A DNA stretch of 39,610 nt from Vicinamibacteria bacterium (GTDB lineage Bacteria > Acidobacteriota > Vicinamibacteria > Vicinamibacterales > UBA8438). The translations under genes were made by a program, and so were the position numbers. The stretch covers positions 1 to 39,610 of the forward strand of contig JAJEFC010000135.1 of the NCBI GenBank assembly GCA_022820675.1, written 5' to 3'. Of this stretch, positions 16,939 through 24,934 are shown in pieces (positions within the stretch are counted from its first letter, which is position 1; the number at the start of each line of letters is the position of its first letter). The notes below the pieces were generated by a model that worked only from the letters and a program-made list of their open reading frames with translations, had not been told where the DNA came from and made no database searches.

Positions 16939-17047
16939 TCGGGATCGCCTCTCTCATCGGTCGACGTAATCGCGCTTCCCGATCCCCAGGGTGTCTTCGG
17001 TCGCTGGGCGTTCGGGACCGCCTCTCTCATCGGTCGACGTAATCGCG
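16939..17047. repeat. 36-bp direct repeat, 73 bp apart, duplicating the 3' end of the coiled-coil gene
   Basis: 16939-16974 repeats at 17012-17047 with one mismatch. Copy 2 encodes the last residues of the coiled-coil protein (RDYVDR and stop, minus strand). Copy 1 downstream encodes the same RDYVDR and stop, without a gene in front. Confidence 0.8.
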
Positions 17048-17371
17048 AAGCGTCTGCCAGATTTCGGCATGCTCGCGGCGCATGTCGGCGTGCTCGCGGC
17101 GCATGTCGGCGTGTTCGCGGCGCATGGCGTCACGGATTTCGATGTGTTCTTCGCGGATGGTGCGTCGAATGTCGGTGATCGCCGCCTCGAGTCTCTCGAC
17201 CTCCGACGTGATCCTGGCGTCGAGGCTGAACGTGTTCCACAGCACGCCGAGCACGGCGAGGAGAATCGGCACGCCGACCCCCAGGATCGCGATGGTCTCC
17301 TGCGACCATCGAATCGACTGGCGTCGTCGTGCCGCGGGGGCAACCGGAAGGGTGTTTGCGCGCTCGGTCAT
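17027..17371 (-). CDS. Small membrane-anchored coiled-coil protein
   Basis: 114 residues from the ATG at 17371. The N-terminus is short and basic (AARRRQSIRWS), followed by one membrane segment (IAILGVGVPILLAVLGVLW) and then a charged coiled coil. The coil contains exact heptads (MRREHAD three times, then MRREHAE), encoded by 21-bp direct repeats around 17069-17131. I do not recognise a family, and no Shine-Dalgarno is clear. With its start 48 bases from the SDR stop on the same strand, it may be co-transcribed. The 21-bp repeats make heptad number prone to change by slippage. The role is unknown; a membrane spacer or oligomerising protein is a guess. Confidence 0.65.
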   Translation of the reverse strand: MTERANTLPVAPAARRRQSIRWSQETIAILGVGVPILLAVLGVLWNTFSLDARITSEVERLEAAITDIRRTIREEHIEIRDAMRREHADMRREHADMRREHAEIWQTLRDYVDR

Positions 17372-17418
17372 GGCCTGTGTAAAACGAAACACAAGCAGCT
17401 TACCTCGCAGGCGTCCCG

Positions 17419-18228
17419 CTATGCAATGGACGTCCCGCCGTCCACGGGTATGACCGCGCCGGTCGTGTAGGCCCCGGCCCGCGACGCGAGGTAGATGGCG
17501 ACGCCGGCCATGTCCCCGGGGCGGCCGATGCGGCGCAGGGGGCAGCGGCGCACGATCTCGTCCCCGAACGTCTCCAGCGACGTCTCGGTCATCCTGCTGG
17601 GGAAGAACCCCGGCGCCACCGCGTTGACGGTGACGTGGCGCGGCGCCAGCTCGAGGGCCAGCGACCGCGTCAGGTGGTGCACGGCGGCCTTGCTGGCCGA
17701 GTACGGGAACGTGCCGTTCTCGAGGATGGTCGGGGCCCGGAGGCCGTCCATCGAGCCGATGTTGATGACCCGGGCGGGGTCGTCCGGGGTGGCCGCGGCG
17801 GCGAGCAGCGGCGTGAGGTCGCGGGTCAGGAAGAACAGCGCCGTCACGTTCAGCTCGAGCACCTTGCGGAACCCCGACTCGGGGAACGCCTCGTAGGGCG
17901 CGCCCCACGCCGCCCCGGCGTTGTTCACGAGGATGTCGAGCCGGGGGGTCCGCTCGCCCAGCGCCTGCACGAGCCGGCCGCGGTCCGCGTCGTCGGCGAC
18001 GTTCGCGGGCAGGGCATGGCAGGGCCCCGCCGCCGACAGCTCGGCCGCGGTGTCCTCGCAGGCGTCGGCCTTCCGCGACGAGATCCAGACGGTCGCCCCG
18101 GCCTGCAGGAACCCTTCGGCAATCATGCGGCCGATGCCTCGGGACCCGCCGGTGACCAGCGCCGTCTTGCCGCCGAGATCGAAGAGCGTGGCCGCGTCGA
18201 TGGCGGACGGCGGAGGTGTGCCAGTCAA
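17419..18228 (-). CDS. SDR-family oxidoreductase
   Basis: 269 residues. Classical short-chain dehydrogenase/reductase with the cofactor motif TGGSRGIG, DILVNNAGAAWG, the catalytic Ser in VINIGSMDG, YSASKAAVHHL (catalytic Tyr and Lys), NAVAPGFFPSRM and the C-terminal VIPVDGGTSIA. ISSRK after the second strand suggests NADP(H). No ATG lies near the N-terminus; the start is most likely the TTG at 18228 (LTGTPPPSAIDAATLFDLGG). It resembles 3-oxoacyl-ACP reductase or gluconate-dehydrogenase-type SDRs; the substrate cannot be assigned. Confidence 0.86.
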   Translation of the reverse strand: MTGTPPPSAIDAATLFDLGGKTALVTGGSRGIGRMIAEGFLQAGATVWISSRKADACEDTAAELSAAGPCHALPANVADDADRGRLVQALGERTPRLDILVNNAGAAWGAPYEAFPESGFRKVLELNVTALFFLTRDLTPLLAAAATPDDPARVINIGSMDGLRAPTILENGTFPYSASKAAVHHLTRSLALELAPRHVTVNAVAPGFFPSRMTETSLETFGDEIVRRCPLRRIGRPGDMAGVAIYLASRAGAYTTGAVIPVDGGTSIA

Positions 18229-18412
18229 GGGTGTCGCTCGCTCAAATGTGAACGGGGCCGTGAGCTCGTGACGCAGAACCCTGCGGTAGAGACGCCCAGG
18301 CGCCCGCCGGCCAGGTTGCAGCCTACCCGGGCCGCGTCGCGCGACCCGGCAAGGTCGTGGCGGCAGTCTGGAGGTGCCCCTTCGCGCGAGCCTCGCGGTG
18401 GGCCGTGCGGGC

Positions 18413-18889
18413 CTATTGCTCCGCCAGGGGCAGGAACAGCGAGATGCGGTCCTCGGTGCCGACCGCCCGCGAGATGTGCCCCTGGCCGGTGGTGTCCTCC
18501 GCCAGGAGGATGTGCCCCGGGTGCAGGCGCACCGCGGTCCCGTCGCCGATCACCACCTCGCTCTCCCCGCTCAGGGTGATGACGAACTGCCGGCGCGGCG
18601 CGGTGTGCCAGTCGATGAAGTAGTCGGGCGAGGTGCGCCGGAACTGCACGCTCGTGACGTCGATCGGCTCCGACAGCTCGGTGGCGCCGCGCTGCGTTCC
18701 CAGCGGCACGTCGTACTCCTCGGCGTGGGTCTTGCCGTCCTCCCCGGTATAGATGCGGGTCACCTTGATCGGCGTCCGCTCCTGGGCGGCGGCGTGGCTC
18801 TCGCCGGTCCAGTGCACGGCCACGAGGGCCAGGGTCGGCACCCAGCCGAGGGCCGCGGTCACGAGGGCGATTCTGCGGAATGATGGCAT
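18413..18889 (-). CDS. Exported small cupin-fold protein
   Basis: 158 residues from the ATG at 18889. A signal peptide (RIALVTAALGWVPTLALVAV) is followed by a single cupin-like domain: YFIDWHTAPRRQFVITLSGE, SEVVIGDGTAVRLHPGHILL and AEDTTGQGHISRAV. The His residues at DWHTAP and GQGHIS and the PGxxxLxxD/E pattern are cupin features, probably a metal-binding barrel. Function unknown. It ends in TAG, 184 bases before the SDR start on the same strand. Confidence 0.75.
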   Translation of the reverse strand: MPSFRRIALVTAALGWVPTLALVAVHWTGESHAAAQERTPIKVTRIYTGEDGKTHAEEYDVPLGTQRGATELSEPIDVTSVQFRRTSPDYFIDWHTAPRRQFVITLSGESEVVIGDGTAVRLHPGHILLAEDTTGQGHISRAVGTEDRISLFLPLAEQ

Positions 18890-19331
18890 GGCTTCTGCTC
18901 ACTGCGGCGGCGTCACCGCGCACTGCGGCGGCGTCGCTGCGAATCGGAGGTTGGTACGAACACCCTGTATATCACGTTCCCCGTGCGCAGCCGCATCCGG
19001 CAGGGGTTCCGGGACCTCGCCCGCGAGTCGGCACCCGCGCGCCGCGCGGAGCCGCGCGGGCGGAGCGGCGTGACGCGGCGCATCACGTCCGCCGCTCGGG
19101 GGCCGCCGGGGGCGGCGCACGACGACGCGTGGGGTCCGCGCCGTGGCCGGCGCCGTCGTGCTCGACTTCGGCCGCGTCCTCGGGCGTACGACGATAGCGA
19201 CGTGATCGCGCCGTGGCCCTGCCGGGTTGCCGGCTTCGTTGTCGGCCCGGGCGGCGTTTCGCCTTCATCGAGTTGCCCCCCGCCCGGGCCGTGGCCGGGT
19301 ATTCCCGGCGTGGGTGTGGTAGCTTCCGCCA
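18890..19331. other. Divergent intergenic region with a 21-bp tandem repeat
   Basis: 442 bases between the cupin (minus) and MFS (plus) genes. CACTGCGGCGGCGTC occurs at 18900-18914 and again at 18921-18935 (21-bp period). TGTATAT near 18966-18972 is the only AT-rich patch and may hold a promoter -10. The rest is GC-rich with no convincing gene. Confidence 0.45.
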
Positions 19332-20660
19332 ATGCCTGCGACCCCCATCCTCGAACGCCTCGGGCTGCACCGCCCCGAGCTGCGCGCCTGGGCGATGTAC
19401 GACTGGGCCAACTCGGCGTTCATGGTCACCATCGTGACCGCGGTCTTCCCCATCTACTTCTCGTCGGTCGCCGCCGCCGATCTCGAGCCGGCGACGGCCA
19501 GCTTCCGGTTCGCGGTCACGACGACGGTGGCCCTCACCTTCGTCGCGGTCCTCGCGCCGGTGCTGGGGGCGCTGGCCGACTTCGCGGGCATCAAGAAGAA
19601 GATGCTGGGGGCCTGCGTCGGGCTCGGGGTGGTCGCCACCGCCTGCATGTATTTCATCCAGCAGGGCGACTGGGTACTGGCCGCGCTGCTGTTCGCGTTC
19701 GCCAACATCGGGGTCACCTCGAGCCTGGTGTTCGCCGACTCGCTGCTGCCGCACATCGCCGGCCCCGCCGAGCTCGACCGGGTGTCGACGGCCGGCTACG
19801 CCCTCGGCTACCTGGGCGGCGGTCTCCTCCTCGTCGTCAACCTCGCCTGGATCCAGGCCCCCGAGGCGTTCGGGCTGAGCGGAGCGGCCCTCGCGAGCCG
19901 GCTGTCGTTCGTGAGCGTGGCGATCTGGTGGCTGGGGTTCTCCATCCCCCTGTTCCGGAAGGTGCCCGAGCCGGTCCGCACCCTCGAGGCGGACGAGCGG
20001 GCGGGGGAGAGCCCCATCCGGGCGTCGTTCGTCCGGCTCGGCGAGACGCTGCGCGAGCTGCGGGGGTACCGGCAGGCGTTCCTGATGCTGCTGGCGTTCC
20101 TCGTCTACAACGACGGCATCGGCACCATCATCCGGATGGCCACGACCTTCGGCACCGAGATCGGCCTCGAGCAGGGCGATCTGATCACCGCGGTGGTGCT
20201 GGTGCAGTTCGTGGGGGTACCGTTCGCCTTCGTGTTCGGCCAGCTCGCCGCCCGCATCGGGGCGAAGCGCGCCATCTTCCTGTCGCTGGTCGTCTACACC
20301 GTCATCAGCGTGCTCGCCTACGGCATGACCACGGCGACGGGGTTCTACGCCCTCGCCCTGCTCGTGGGGATGGTGCAGGGCGGGAGCCAGGCCCTCAGCC
20401 GGTCGCTCTTCGCGAGCATGGTGCCCCGCCACAAGTCGGCCGAGTTCTTCGGCTTCTTCGGGGTGTTCGAGAAGTTCGCGGGCATCGTCGGTCCCGGCGT
20501 CTTCGCGGTCATGATCCTGCTGACGGGGTCCAGCCGGGGCGCGATCCTCTCGCTCATCACGTTCTTCGTGGTCGGCGGCCTCCTGCTGTCGCGGGTGGAT
20601 GTCGAAGAGGGAAGGGAGGCGGCGCGCCGGGCGGACGCGGACCTGCGGACGGCCGGCTGA
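19332..20660 (+). CDS. MFS transporter of the UMF1 / Atg22-like family
   Basis: 442 residues with about 12 hydrophobic segments. The N-terminus RAWAMYDWANSAFMVTIVTA carries the YDWANSAF hallmark of the bacterial UMF1 (vacuole-effluxer Atg22-like) branch of the major facilitator superfamily. The segment LGALADFAGIKKKMLGACVG is the MFS motif A-like loop, and QGGSQALSRSLFASMVPRHK is a second family signature. It sits in the cytoplasmic membrane; members are thought to move small solutes such as amino acids. The start is the ATG at 19332 without a strong ribosome site. It converges on the carboxymuconolactone decarboxylase gene, 10 bases away. Confidence 0.9.
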   Translation: MPATPILERLGLHRPELRAWAMYDWANSAFMVTIVTAVFPIYFSSVAAADLEPATASFRFAVTTTVALTFVAVLAPVLGALADFAGIKKKMLGACVGLGVVATACMYFIQQGDWVLAALLFAFANIGVTSSLVFADSLLPHIAGPAELDRVSTAGYALGYLGGGLLLVVNLAWIQAPEAFGLSGAALASRLSFVSVAIWWLGFSIPLFRKVPEPVRTLEADERAGESPIRASFVRLGETLRELRGYRQAFLMLLAFLVYNDGIGTIIRMATTFGTEIGLEQGDLITAVVLVQFVGVPFAFVFGQLAARIGAKRAIFLSLVVYTVISVLAYGMTTATGFYALALLVGMVQGGSQALSRSLFASMVPRHKSAEFFGFFGVFEKFAGIVGPGVFAVMILLTGSSRGAILSLITFFVVGGLLLSRVDVEEGREAARRADADLRTAG

Positions 20661-20670
20661 AGGCGGGCGG

Positions 20671-21072
20671 TCAAGCGGACTCGGCGGGACCCGGCTTGAC
20701 CCCTTCTTCGTCGAACACCTCGCGGGCGAGCCGGAACGCCTCGACCCCGGCCGGGATGCCGCAGTATACCGCCACCTGCAGCAGCGTGTCCCGGATCTCC
20801 TCCACCGTGCAGCCGTTGCGCAGCGCGCCCCGGACGTGAGTCCTGTATTCGCCGCTCCGGTTGAGGGCCGCGATCATCCCGAGGTTGATCAGGCTCCGCT
20901 GGCGGTCGTCGAGCGTGGAGCGGGTCCAGACCCGGCCCCAGCAGTACTCGGTCACGAGCTGCTGGAACTCGGCGTTGAACGCGTCGAGCCCGTCGAGGGC
21001 GCGGTCGACGTACTCGTCGCCGAGCACCCGCCGCCGGGCCTTCAGTCCGCCTTCGTCCAGTGGTGTGTTCAT
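20671..21072 (-). CDS. pcaC: 4-carboxymuconolactone decarboxylase-like protein
   Basis: 133 residues from the ATG at 21072. ARRRVLGDEYVDRALDGLDA, FNAEFQQLVTEYCWGRVWTR, RSLINLGMIAALNRSGEYRT, HVRGALRNGCTVEEIRDTLL and QVAVYCGIPAGVEAFRLARE follow the PcaC sequence along its whole length. The family includes the decarboxylase that turns 4-carboxymuconolactone into 3-oxoadipate enol-lactone in protocatechuate breakdown. The conserved pattern EIRDTLLQVAVYCGxPAG is present. No other pca genes are in the window, so a different substrate is possible; the AhpD-like peroxidase branch is less likely because CxxC is missing. Confidence 0.82.
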   Translation of the reverse strand: MNTPLDEGGLKARRRVLGDEYVDRALDGLDAFNAEFQQLVTEYCWGRVWTRSTLDDRQRSLINLGMIAALNRSGEYRTHVRGALRNGCTVEEIRDTLLQVAVYCGIPAGVEAFRLAREVFDEEGVKPGPAESA

Positions 21073-21210
21073 CGCAGGGTCTCTCGTGCAGGGGGGCGAC
21101 AGTCGGGCGCGAGTGTACCATTCGGGTCCACCCGCCGGCGGCGGGCGGGCACCTTGCCCGGCCGGGAGCCGGCGGGACCTCGAACCGGCCCGGGGCCCGT
21201 GCAGGGCCGC

Positions 21211-21297
21211 CAGGAGTCTGCGTCGCAGAACGCCGCGGACCCCTGGCGGGTTGGTTGGGCCAACTGGGGCCGAAGCCGACGATTGACGGGCCAGGGC
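21211..21297 (+). repeat. Dispersed repeat, copy E
   Basis: Begins CAGGAGTCTGCGTCGCAGAA, continues with GGGTTGGTTGGG and ends CGACGATTGACGGGCCAGGG. Matches the copies at 34006-34220 and 35513-35609 with an internal deletion. It occupies part of the 357-base gap (21073-21429) between pcaC and the acyl-CoA dehydrogenase; the rest of that gap holds nothing I can support. Confidence 0.6.
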
Positions 21298-21429
21298 GGC
21301 AGTCCGCTGGAGCGTGGCCGGCTCTCGTCGAATTCGCCGCGGCCGGAGCCGCTACGGGCCGCGAGGACCCCTGCGATCGCGGGGGGAGAGGGGTGCGCTT
21401 CGCGGCTGGCCGGACACGGAGGAAACCGG

Positions 21430-22590
21430 ATGGAGTTCGCGTTGACGGAGGAACAGCAGGCCCTGCAGGCGGCGGCGCGCGACTTCGCCCGCCGCGAGAT
21501 GACCGCGGTGGCCGAGGAGACCGAGCGCGACGCGGCCCCGCTGTCGCGGAGCTGGGTGAAGCGCTACGCCGAGATGGGGTTCCTCGGGGTGAACATTCCG
21601 GCGGAGCACGGCGGCCTCGGCCTGGGGAACGTCGAGGCGTTCCTCGTCCTCGAGGAGTTCGCCAAGGTCTCCTCGGCGGTGGCGTTCCCCATCTTCGAGT
21701 CGGTGGCGGGCCCGGTCAGGGCCGTGGAGCACTTCGGCGGCGAGGCCCTGAAGCGGCGGGTGGTGCCCGCCGTGTGCCGGGGCGAGCTGATCGTGGCGGT
21801 GGCGATGTCCGAGCCGGACGCGGGTACCGCCCTAACCGACCTGCGCACGCGGGCCGAGGTGCGCGGGGACCGTGTCGTCGTCAACGGCGCCAAGCGCTGG
21901 TGCTCGGGCGGCGGGCACTCGGACGCCTACCTCGTCTACTGCCGAATGTCGGACGCGCCGGGGGCCCGGGGCATCGGGGCGGTCTACGTCGAGAAGGGGA
22001 CGCCGGGGCTGACGTTCGGCGAGCAGGAGCGGCTGATGGGGTTCCGGGGCATCCCCGAGTCGGACCTCTACTTCGACGACGTGTCGGTGCCGCTCGATCA
22101 GCTCGTGGTGCCGGCCGGCGGGTTCCCGAAGCTGATGCGGGCTTTCGACCTCGAGCGCTGCGGGAACGCCACGATGGCCCTCGGGCAGGCATCGGGGGCG
22201 CTGGAGGACGCGCTCGCCTGGGTGCAGGAGCGCCGGCAGTTCGGCAAGCCCATCGTCGAGTTCCAGGCGGTGCAACTGAAGCTGGCGGAGATGGCGATGC
22301 GGGTCGAGGCGGCGCGGCTGCTGATTCACCGCGCGGCCCGGAACGCCGACGGCGGCCTGCCGTCGATACTCGACTCCAGCATCGCCAAGTGCTTCGCCAA
22401 CGAGGCGGCGCGGGAGGTCACCGGGGCCGCGGTGCAGTTGATGGGGGGCTACGGCTACTCGCGCGAGTACCCGATGGAGCGGCGCATGCGCGACGCCTGG
22501 GGCTGGGGCATCGCCGGCGGCACCATCGACATCCAGAAGGTGAACATCGCCTCGGCCCTCGTCGGCCGGCGGTTCGATCAGCGGCGCTGA
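21430..22590 (+). CDS. Acyl-CoA dehydrogenase
   Basis: 386 residues; the ATG at 21430 has GGAGGAA (21418-21424) 5 bases upstream. It has full ACAD architecture: helical N-domain (FALTEEQQALQAAARDFARR), FAD-binding middle (VAVAMSEPDAGTALTDLRTR, RVVVNGAKRWCSGGG) and helical C-domain (ERRQFGKPIVEFQAVQLKLA, VTGAAVQLMGGYGYSREYPM, RRMRDAWGWGIAGGTIDIQK). The position of the usual catalytic Glu before GT is Gly363. Glu242 in RAFDLERC lies where isovaleryl-CoA and long-chain dehydrogenases carry their base. It oxidises an acyl-CoA at C2-C3 and passes electrons to ETF. Branched-chain or aromatic side-chain substrates are possible. It is followed by an SDR 97 bases downstream, a likely co-transcribed pair. 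Confidence 0.9.
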   Translation: MEFALTEEQQALQAAARDFARREMTAVAEETERDAAPLSRSWVKRYAEMGFLGVNIPAEHGGLGLGNVEAFLVLEEFAKVSSAVAFPIFESVAGPVRAVEHFGGEALKRRVVPAVCRGELIVAVAMSEPDAGTALTDLRTRAEVRGDRVVVNGAKRWCSGGGHSDAYLVYCRMSDAPGARGIGAVYVEKGTPGLTFGEQERLMGFRGIPESDLYFDDVSVPLDQLVVPAGGFPKLMRAFDLERCGNATMALGQASGALEDALAWVQERRQFGKPIVEFQAVQLKLAEMAMRVEAARLLIHRAARNADGGLPSILDSSIAKCFANEAAREVTGAAVQLMGGYGYSREYPMERRMRDAWGWGIAGGTIDIQKVNIASALVGRRFDQRR

Positions 22591-22687
22591 CCGCGGCCGG
22601 GCGGGTTTGACGCTCCGTAGCCGGTTTGACAGACTCTCGGTGCCCCGGCCGCCCGCCGGGGCGTCGAGGCGGGGAGACAAAGGCGGC

Positions 22688-23473
22688 ATGGCCTATCGGG
22701 ATCTGTTCGACCTGCAGGGGCGGGTTGCGGTGGTTACGGGATCCTCGAAGGGGATCGGACGGGCCATCGCCGAGACGCTGGCCGAGGCGGGGGCCCGGGT
22801 GGTGGTCTCGAGCCGCCGCCTCGAGAGCTGCCGGCCGGTGGCCGACGCCATCAACGCGGCCGGCGGCGAGGCGGCGGCCGTCCCGTGCCACATGTCCCAC
22901 CTCGACCAGGTGCGGGGGCTCGCCGAGGCCGCCCTCGAGCGCTGGGGCCGCATCGACGTCCTGGTCTGCAACGCCGCCGTCAACCCCCATTTCGGGCCGA
23001 TGGCGGGCGTGACCGAGTCGGCCTGGGACAAGATCCTGGCCACCAACGTCAAGCACAACCTGTGGCTGTGCAACCTCGTGCTGCCGCAGATGGCCGAGCG
23101 CGGGGACGGGTCGGTGATCATCGTGTCGAGCATCGGCGGCCTCAAGGGGCACGACACCCTCGGCATCTACGCCATCTCGAAGGCGGCCGACCACCAGCTC
23201 GCCCGCAACCTCGCGGTCGAGTGGGGGCGCAGCAACGTCCGCGTCAACTGCATCGCGCCGGGACTGGTCCGCACCGACTTCGCCCGCAAGCTGTGGGAAG
23301 ACCCCGACCGCCTGCGGGAGGCGGTCTCCACCTATCCCCTCGGCCGCATCGGCGAGCCGGAGGACGTCGCCGGCGCGGCGCTGCTGCTGGCCTCGCCGGC
23401 CGGCCGCTTCATCACCGGCCAGGTGCTGGTCGTCGACGGCGGCGCGACCATCTCGTCCACCCGTTACCCATGA
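22688..23473 (+). CDS. SDR-family oxidoreductase
   Basis: 261 residues from the ATG at 22688. Motifs: VAVVTGSSKGIGRAIAETLA (cofactor loop), VVVSSRR (NADP-type), DVLVCNAAVNPHFG (NxAA in place of NNAG), IIVSSIGGLKG (catalytic Ser), YAISKAADHQLARNLAVEWG (Tyr and Lys), RVNCIAPGLVRTDFARKLWE and the tail ITGQVLVVDGGATI. The NPHFGP and KxxxxxDHQLARNLAxEWG features resemble the SDRs that accompany acyl-CoA dehydrogenases in fatty-acid or side-chain degradation, often annotated as 3-hydroxyacyl-CoA dehydrogenase-like. The placement directly downstream of such a gene fits. The substrate is inferred only from context. Confidence 0.88.
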   Translation: MAYRDLFDLQGRVAVVTGSSKGIGRAIAETLAEAGARVVVSSRRLESCRPVADAINAAGGEAAAVPCHMSHLDQVRGLAEAALERWGRIDVLVCNAAVNPHFGPMAGVTESAWDKILATNVKHNLWLCNLVLPQMAERGDGSVIIVSSIGGLKGHDTLGIYAISKAADHQLARNLAVEWGRSNVRVNCIAPGLVRTDFARKLWEDPDRLREAVSTYPLGRIGEPEDVAGAALLLASPAGRFITGQVLVVDGGATISSTRYP

Positions 23474-23515
23474 CCGGCGGCCGCCGCCGTCGACGTCGTC
23501 GCCTGGAGCCATCGC

Positions 23516-23857
23516 ATGAGCTATCGGACCTTCCTGGCCCTGCACCTGATCTCCGTCCTCCTGATGTCGGGCGTGACGTTCGCCGCGTTCGCGGCGCCCC
23601 ATCCCGACAACCGCCACCGCATGCTGATGGCCTCGGGCGCCCTCAGCCTGCTCGTCTTCCTCAGCGGCTTCGGGGTCATGGGCGTGATGGGGCTCGGGTT
23701 CCCCGGCTGGGCCCTCGTCAAGGTCGTCTGCTGGCTGGTCCTGTCGGGCCTGACCGGCATGGCGTTCCGGATGGCCGAGCGCATCCCGACCCTCCAGGCG
23801 GTGGCCGCCGCCGCCATCGTGGTCGCCGTCGTCATGGTCACGTACCGGCCGTTCTGA
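23516..23857 (+). CDS. Small four-helix membrane protein
   Basis: 113 residues from the ATG at 23516 (GGAG 8 bases upstream). Four hydrophobic segments: LALHLISVLLMSGVTFAAFA, GALSLLVFLSGFGVMGVM, WALVKVVCWLVLSGLTGMAF and AVAAAAIVVAVVMVTY. The Lys in ALVKVVCW lies inside a membrane segment. It looks like SirB/CopD-like small inner-membrane proteins, but I do not assign a family. It follows the SDR by 42 bases. Its last 20 bases overlap the 3' end of the opposite-strand phosphatidyltransferase. Confidence 0.7.
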   Translation: MSYRTFLALHLISVLLMSGVTFAAFAAPHPDNRHRMLMASGALSLLVFLSGFGVMGVMGLGFPGWALVKVVCWLVLSGLTGMAFRMAERIPTLQAVAAAAIVVAVVMVTYRPF

Positions 23858-24716
23858 CGCGGGGCCCTACCGTGCGCGAACCGCAGTAACCGGCGGATCC
23901 CGAAGCTGCGCCCGAGGGTCGGATAGCCGGCCCGATCGGTTGCGCCGGGCGCGGCGAGTCGGGGCGTGCCGCGGCTCGAATGCCGCCGGGCTCCGCCACG
24001 GGCGGTTCGGGCGCCCCCGGGCCGCCGCCGGCCGCCTCCCGGGCCGGCAGCGGCTCGGCCCGGTACAGGGCGGCGGCGTTGCGGGCAGACGACCAGAGGA
24101 GGACGACGGTCATCGCCACGATCGCGGCTGCGCCGCCCACGTCGAAGAGGCGGTAGGAGTGGCCCATCAGGACCACCGTCGGCCTGGCGAGCAGCGCGAG
24201 GGTGCCCGCGGCGAGGAGGATGCGCAGCTCGGTGGGGCCGAACCACCCGATCGAGAGGCGGAAGACGCCGCGGGCGTGGGTGGCGAGGTAGACCTCGGCC
24301 GAGACCAGCAGCCAGGCCGCGAGCAGCCCCAGCGCGACGAGGGGGCTCATGTAGCCCGACAGGCCGAGGCCCCCCAGCAGTGCGCAGGTCCCGAGCAGGT
24401 CGACGACATGGTCCACGTAGTAGCCGTACCGCGGCCGCTGCTGGTTCCGCACCCGGGCGAGGGTGCCGTCGAGGCTGTCGCCGAACCAGTTGACGGCGAG
24501 GCCGGCGACGACGAGGGCGAGCGCCGCCGGATGCCGGCTCGCCATCCAGTAGGCCAGCCCCGCCCCCAGCATCGCGGCGAGGGCGAGGGCGGTCAGTTGA
24601 TCGGAGGTGACCCACGCCGGCAGGCGCTCGGCGAGCCAGACGAGGGCGCGCCGCTCGCCGGCGGCGAGGAGGCTGCGGTTCTCGCGGACGTGGGATCGGA
24701 CGGCGGTATCGGACAT
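23838..24716 (-). CDS. CDP-alcohol phosphatidyltransferase-like membrane protein
   Basis: 292 residues from the ATG at 24716, with GGGAG 7 bases upstream. GDSLDGTLARVRNQQRPRYG followed by YYVDHVVD is the family signature DGxxAR...GxxxDxxxD that binds the CDP-alcohol and metal. About six membrane segments follow. The enzyme would move a phosphatidyl group onto an alcohol to make a phospholipid in the inner membrane. The product (PG, PI-like or another lipid) is not clear. After residue 215 or so there is an Ala/Pro-rich tail (PGAPEPPVAEPGG and beyond) unlike the family; it runs into the neighbouring gene and may be a loss-of-stop extension. Confidence 0.82.
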   Translation of the reverse strand: MSDTAVRSHVRENRSLLAAGERRALVWLAERLPAWVTSDQLTALALAAMLGAGLAYWMASRHPAALALVVAGLAVNWFGDSLDGTLARVRNQQRPRYGYYVDHVVDLLGTCALLGGLGLSGYMSPLVALGLLAAWLLVSAEVYLATHARGVFRLSIGWFGPTELRILLAAGTLALLARPTVVLMGHSYRLFDVGGAAAIVAMTVVLLWSSARNAAALYRAEPLPAREAAGGGPGAPEPPVAEPGGIRAAARPDSPRPAQPIGPAIRPSGAASGSAGYCGSRTVGPRVRTAGT

Positions 24717-24748
24717 GTCGCACTCCCTTCTCCCGGGAATGCGACATG
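24714..24748. promoter_or_regulatory. Inverted repeat enclosing the phosphatidyltransferase start
   Basis: CATGTCGCA (24714-24722) and TGCGACATG (24740-24748) are perfect 9-base arms around a 17-base loop. On the minus-strand transcript the start codon lies in one arm and the Shine-Dalgarno in the loop, so folding would block initiation. It could also be a protein-binding site. Confidence 0.55.
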
Positions 24749-24817
24749 CGGGCGCCGGGGGGCTCACGCGACGAGAGCCGCGCCCATTGCCGGAACCGGT
24801 GCGCCGAATGCCGGGTG

Positions 24818-24905
24818 TGGTGCGGAAGGGGGGACTTGAACCCCCATGGGACTAGGTCCCACAGGCTCCTGAGGCCTGCGCGTCTGCCAATTCCGCCACT
24901 TCCGC
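24818..24905 (-). tRNA. tRNA-Leu (CAG)
   Basis: Minus strand. The acceptor stem GCGGAAG (5' end at 24905) pairs with CTTCCGC, followed by discriminator A and an encoded CCA (24820-24818). D-loop AATTGGCAGA. The anticodon arm CAGGC-CTCAGGA-GCCTG gives anticodon CAG. A long variable arm (GTGGGACC/TAGTCCCAT region) marks a class II tRNA, and the T-loop is GGTTCAAGTCC. It reads CUG codons, the major Leu codon in this GC-rich genome. Confidence 0.95.
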
Positions 24906-24934
24906 AGTTGGGGGGAACCGCCTCGCAGGAATCC

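Noticed and set aside
14403-17030. Very long minus-strand open frame opposite the PQQ dehydrogenase
   Set aside because: High GC leaves antisense frames open. The plus-strand frame has a signal peptide, ribosome site and clear family motifs; the antisense protein is Arg/Val/His-rich with no motifs.
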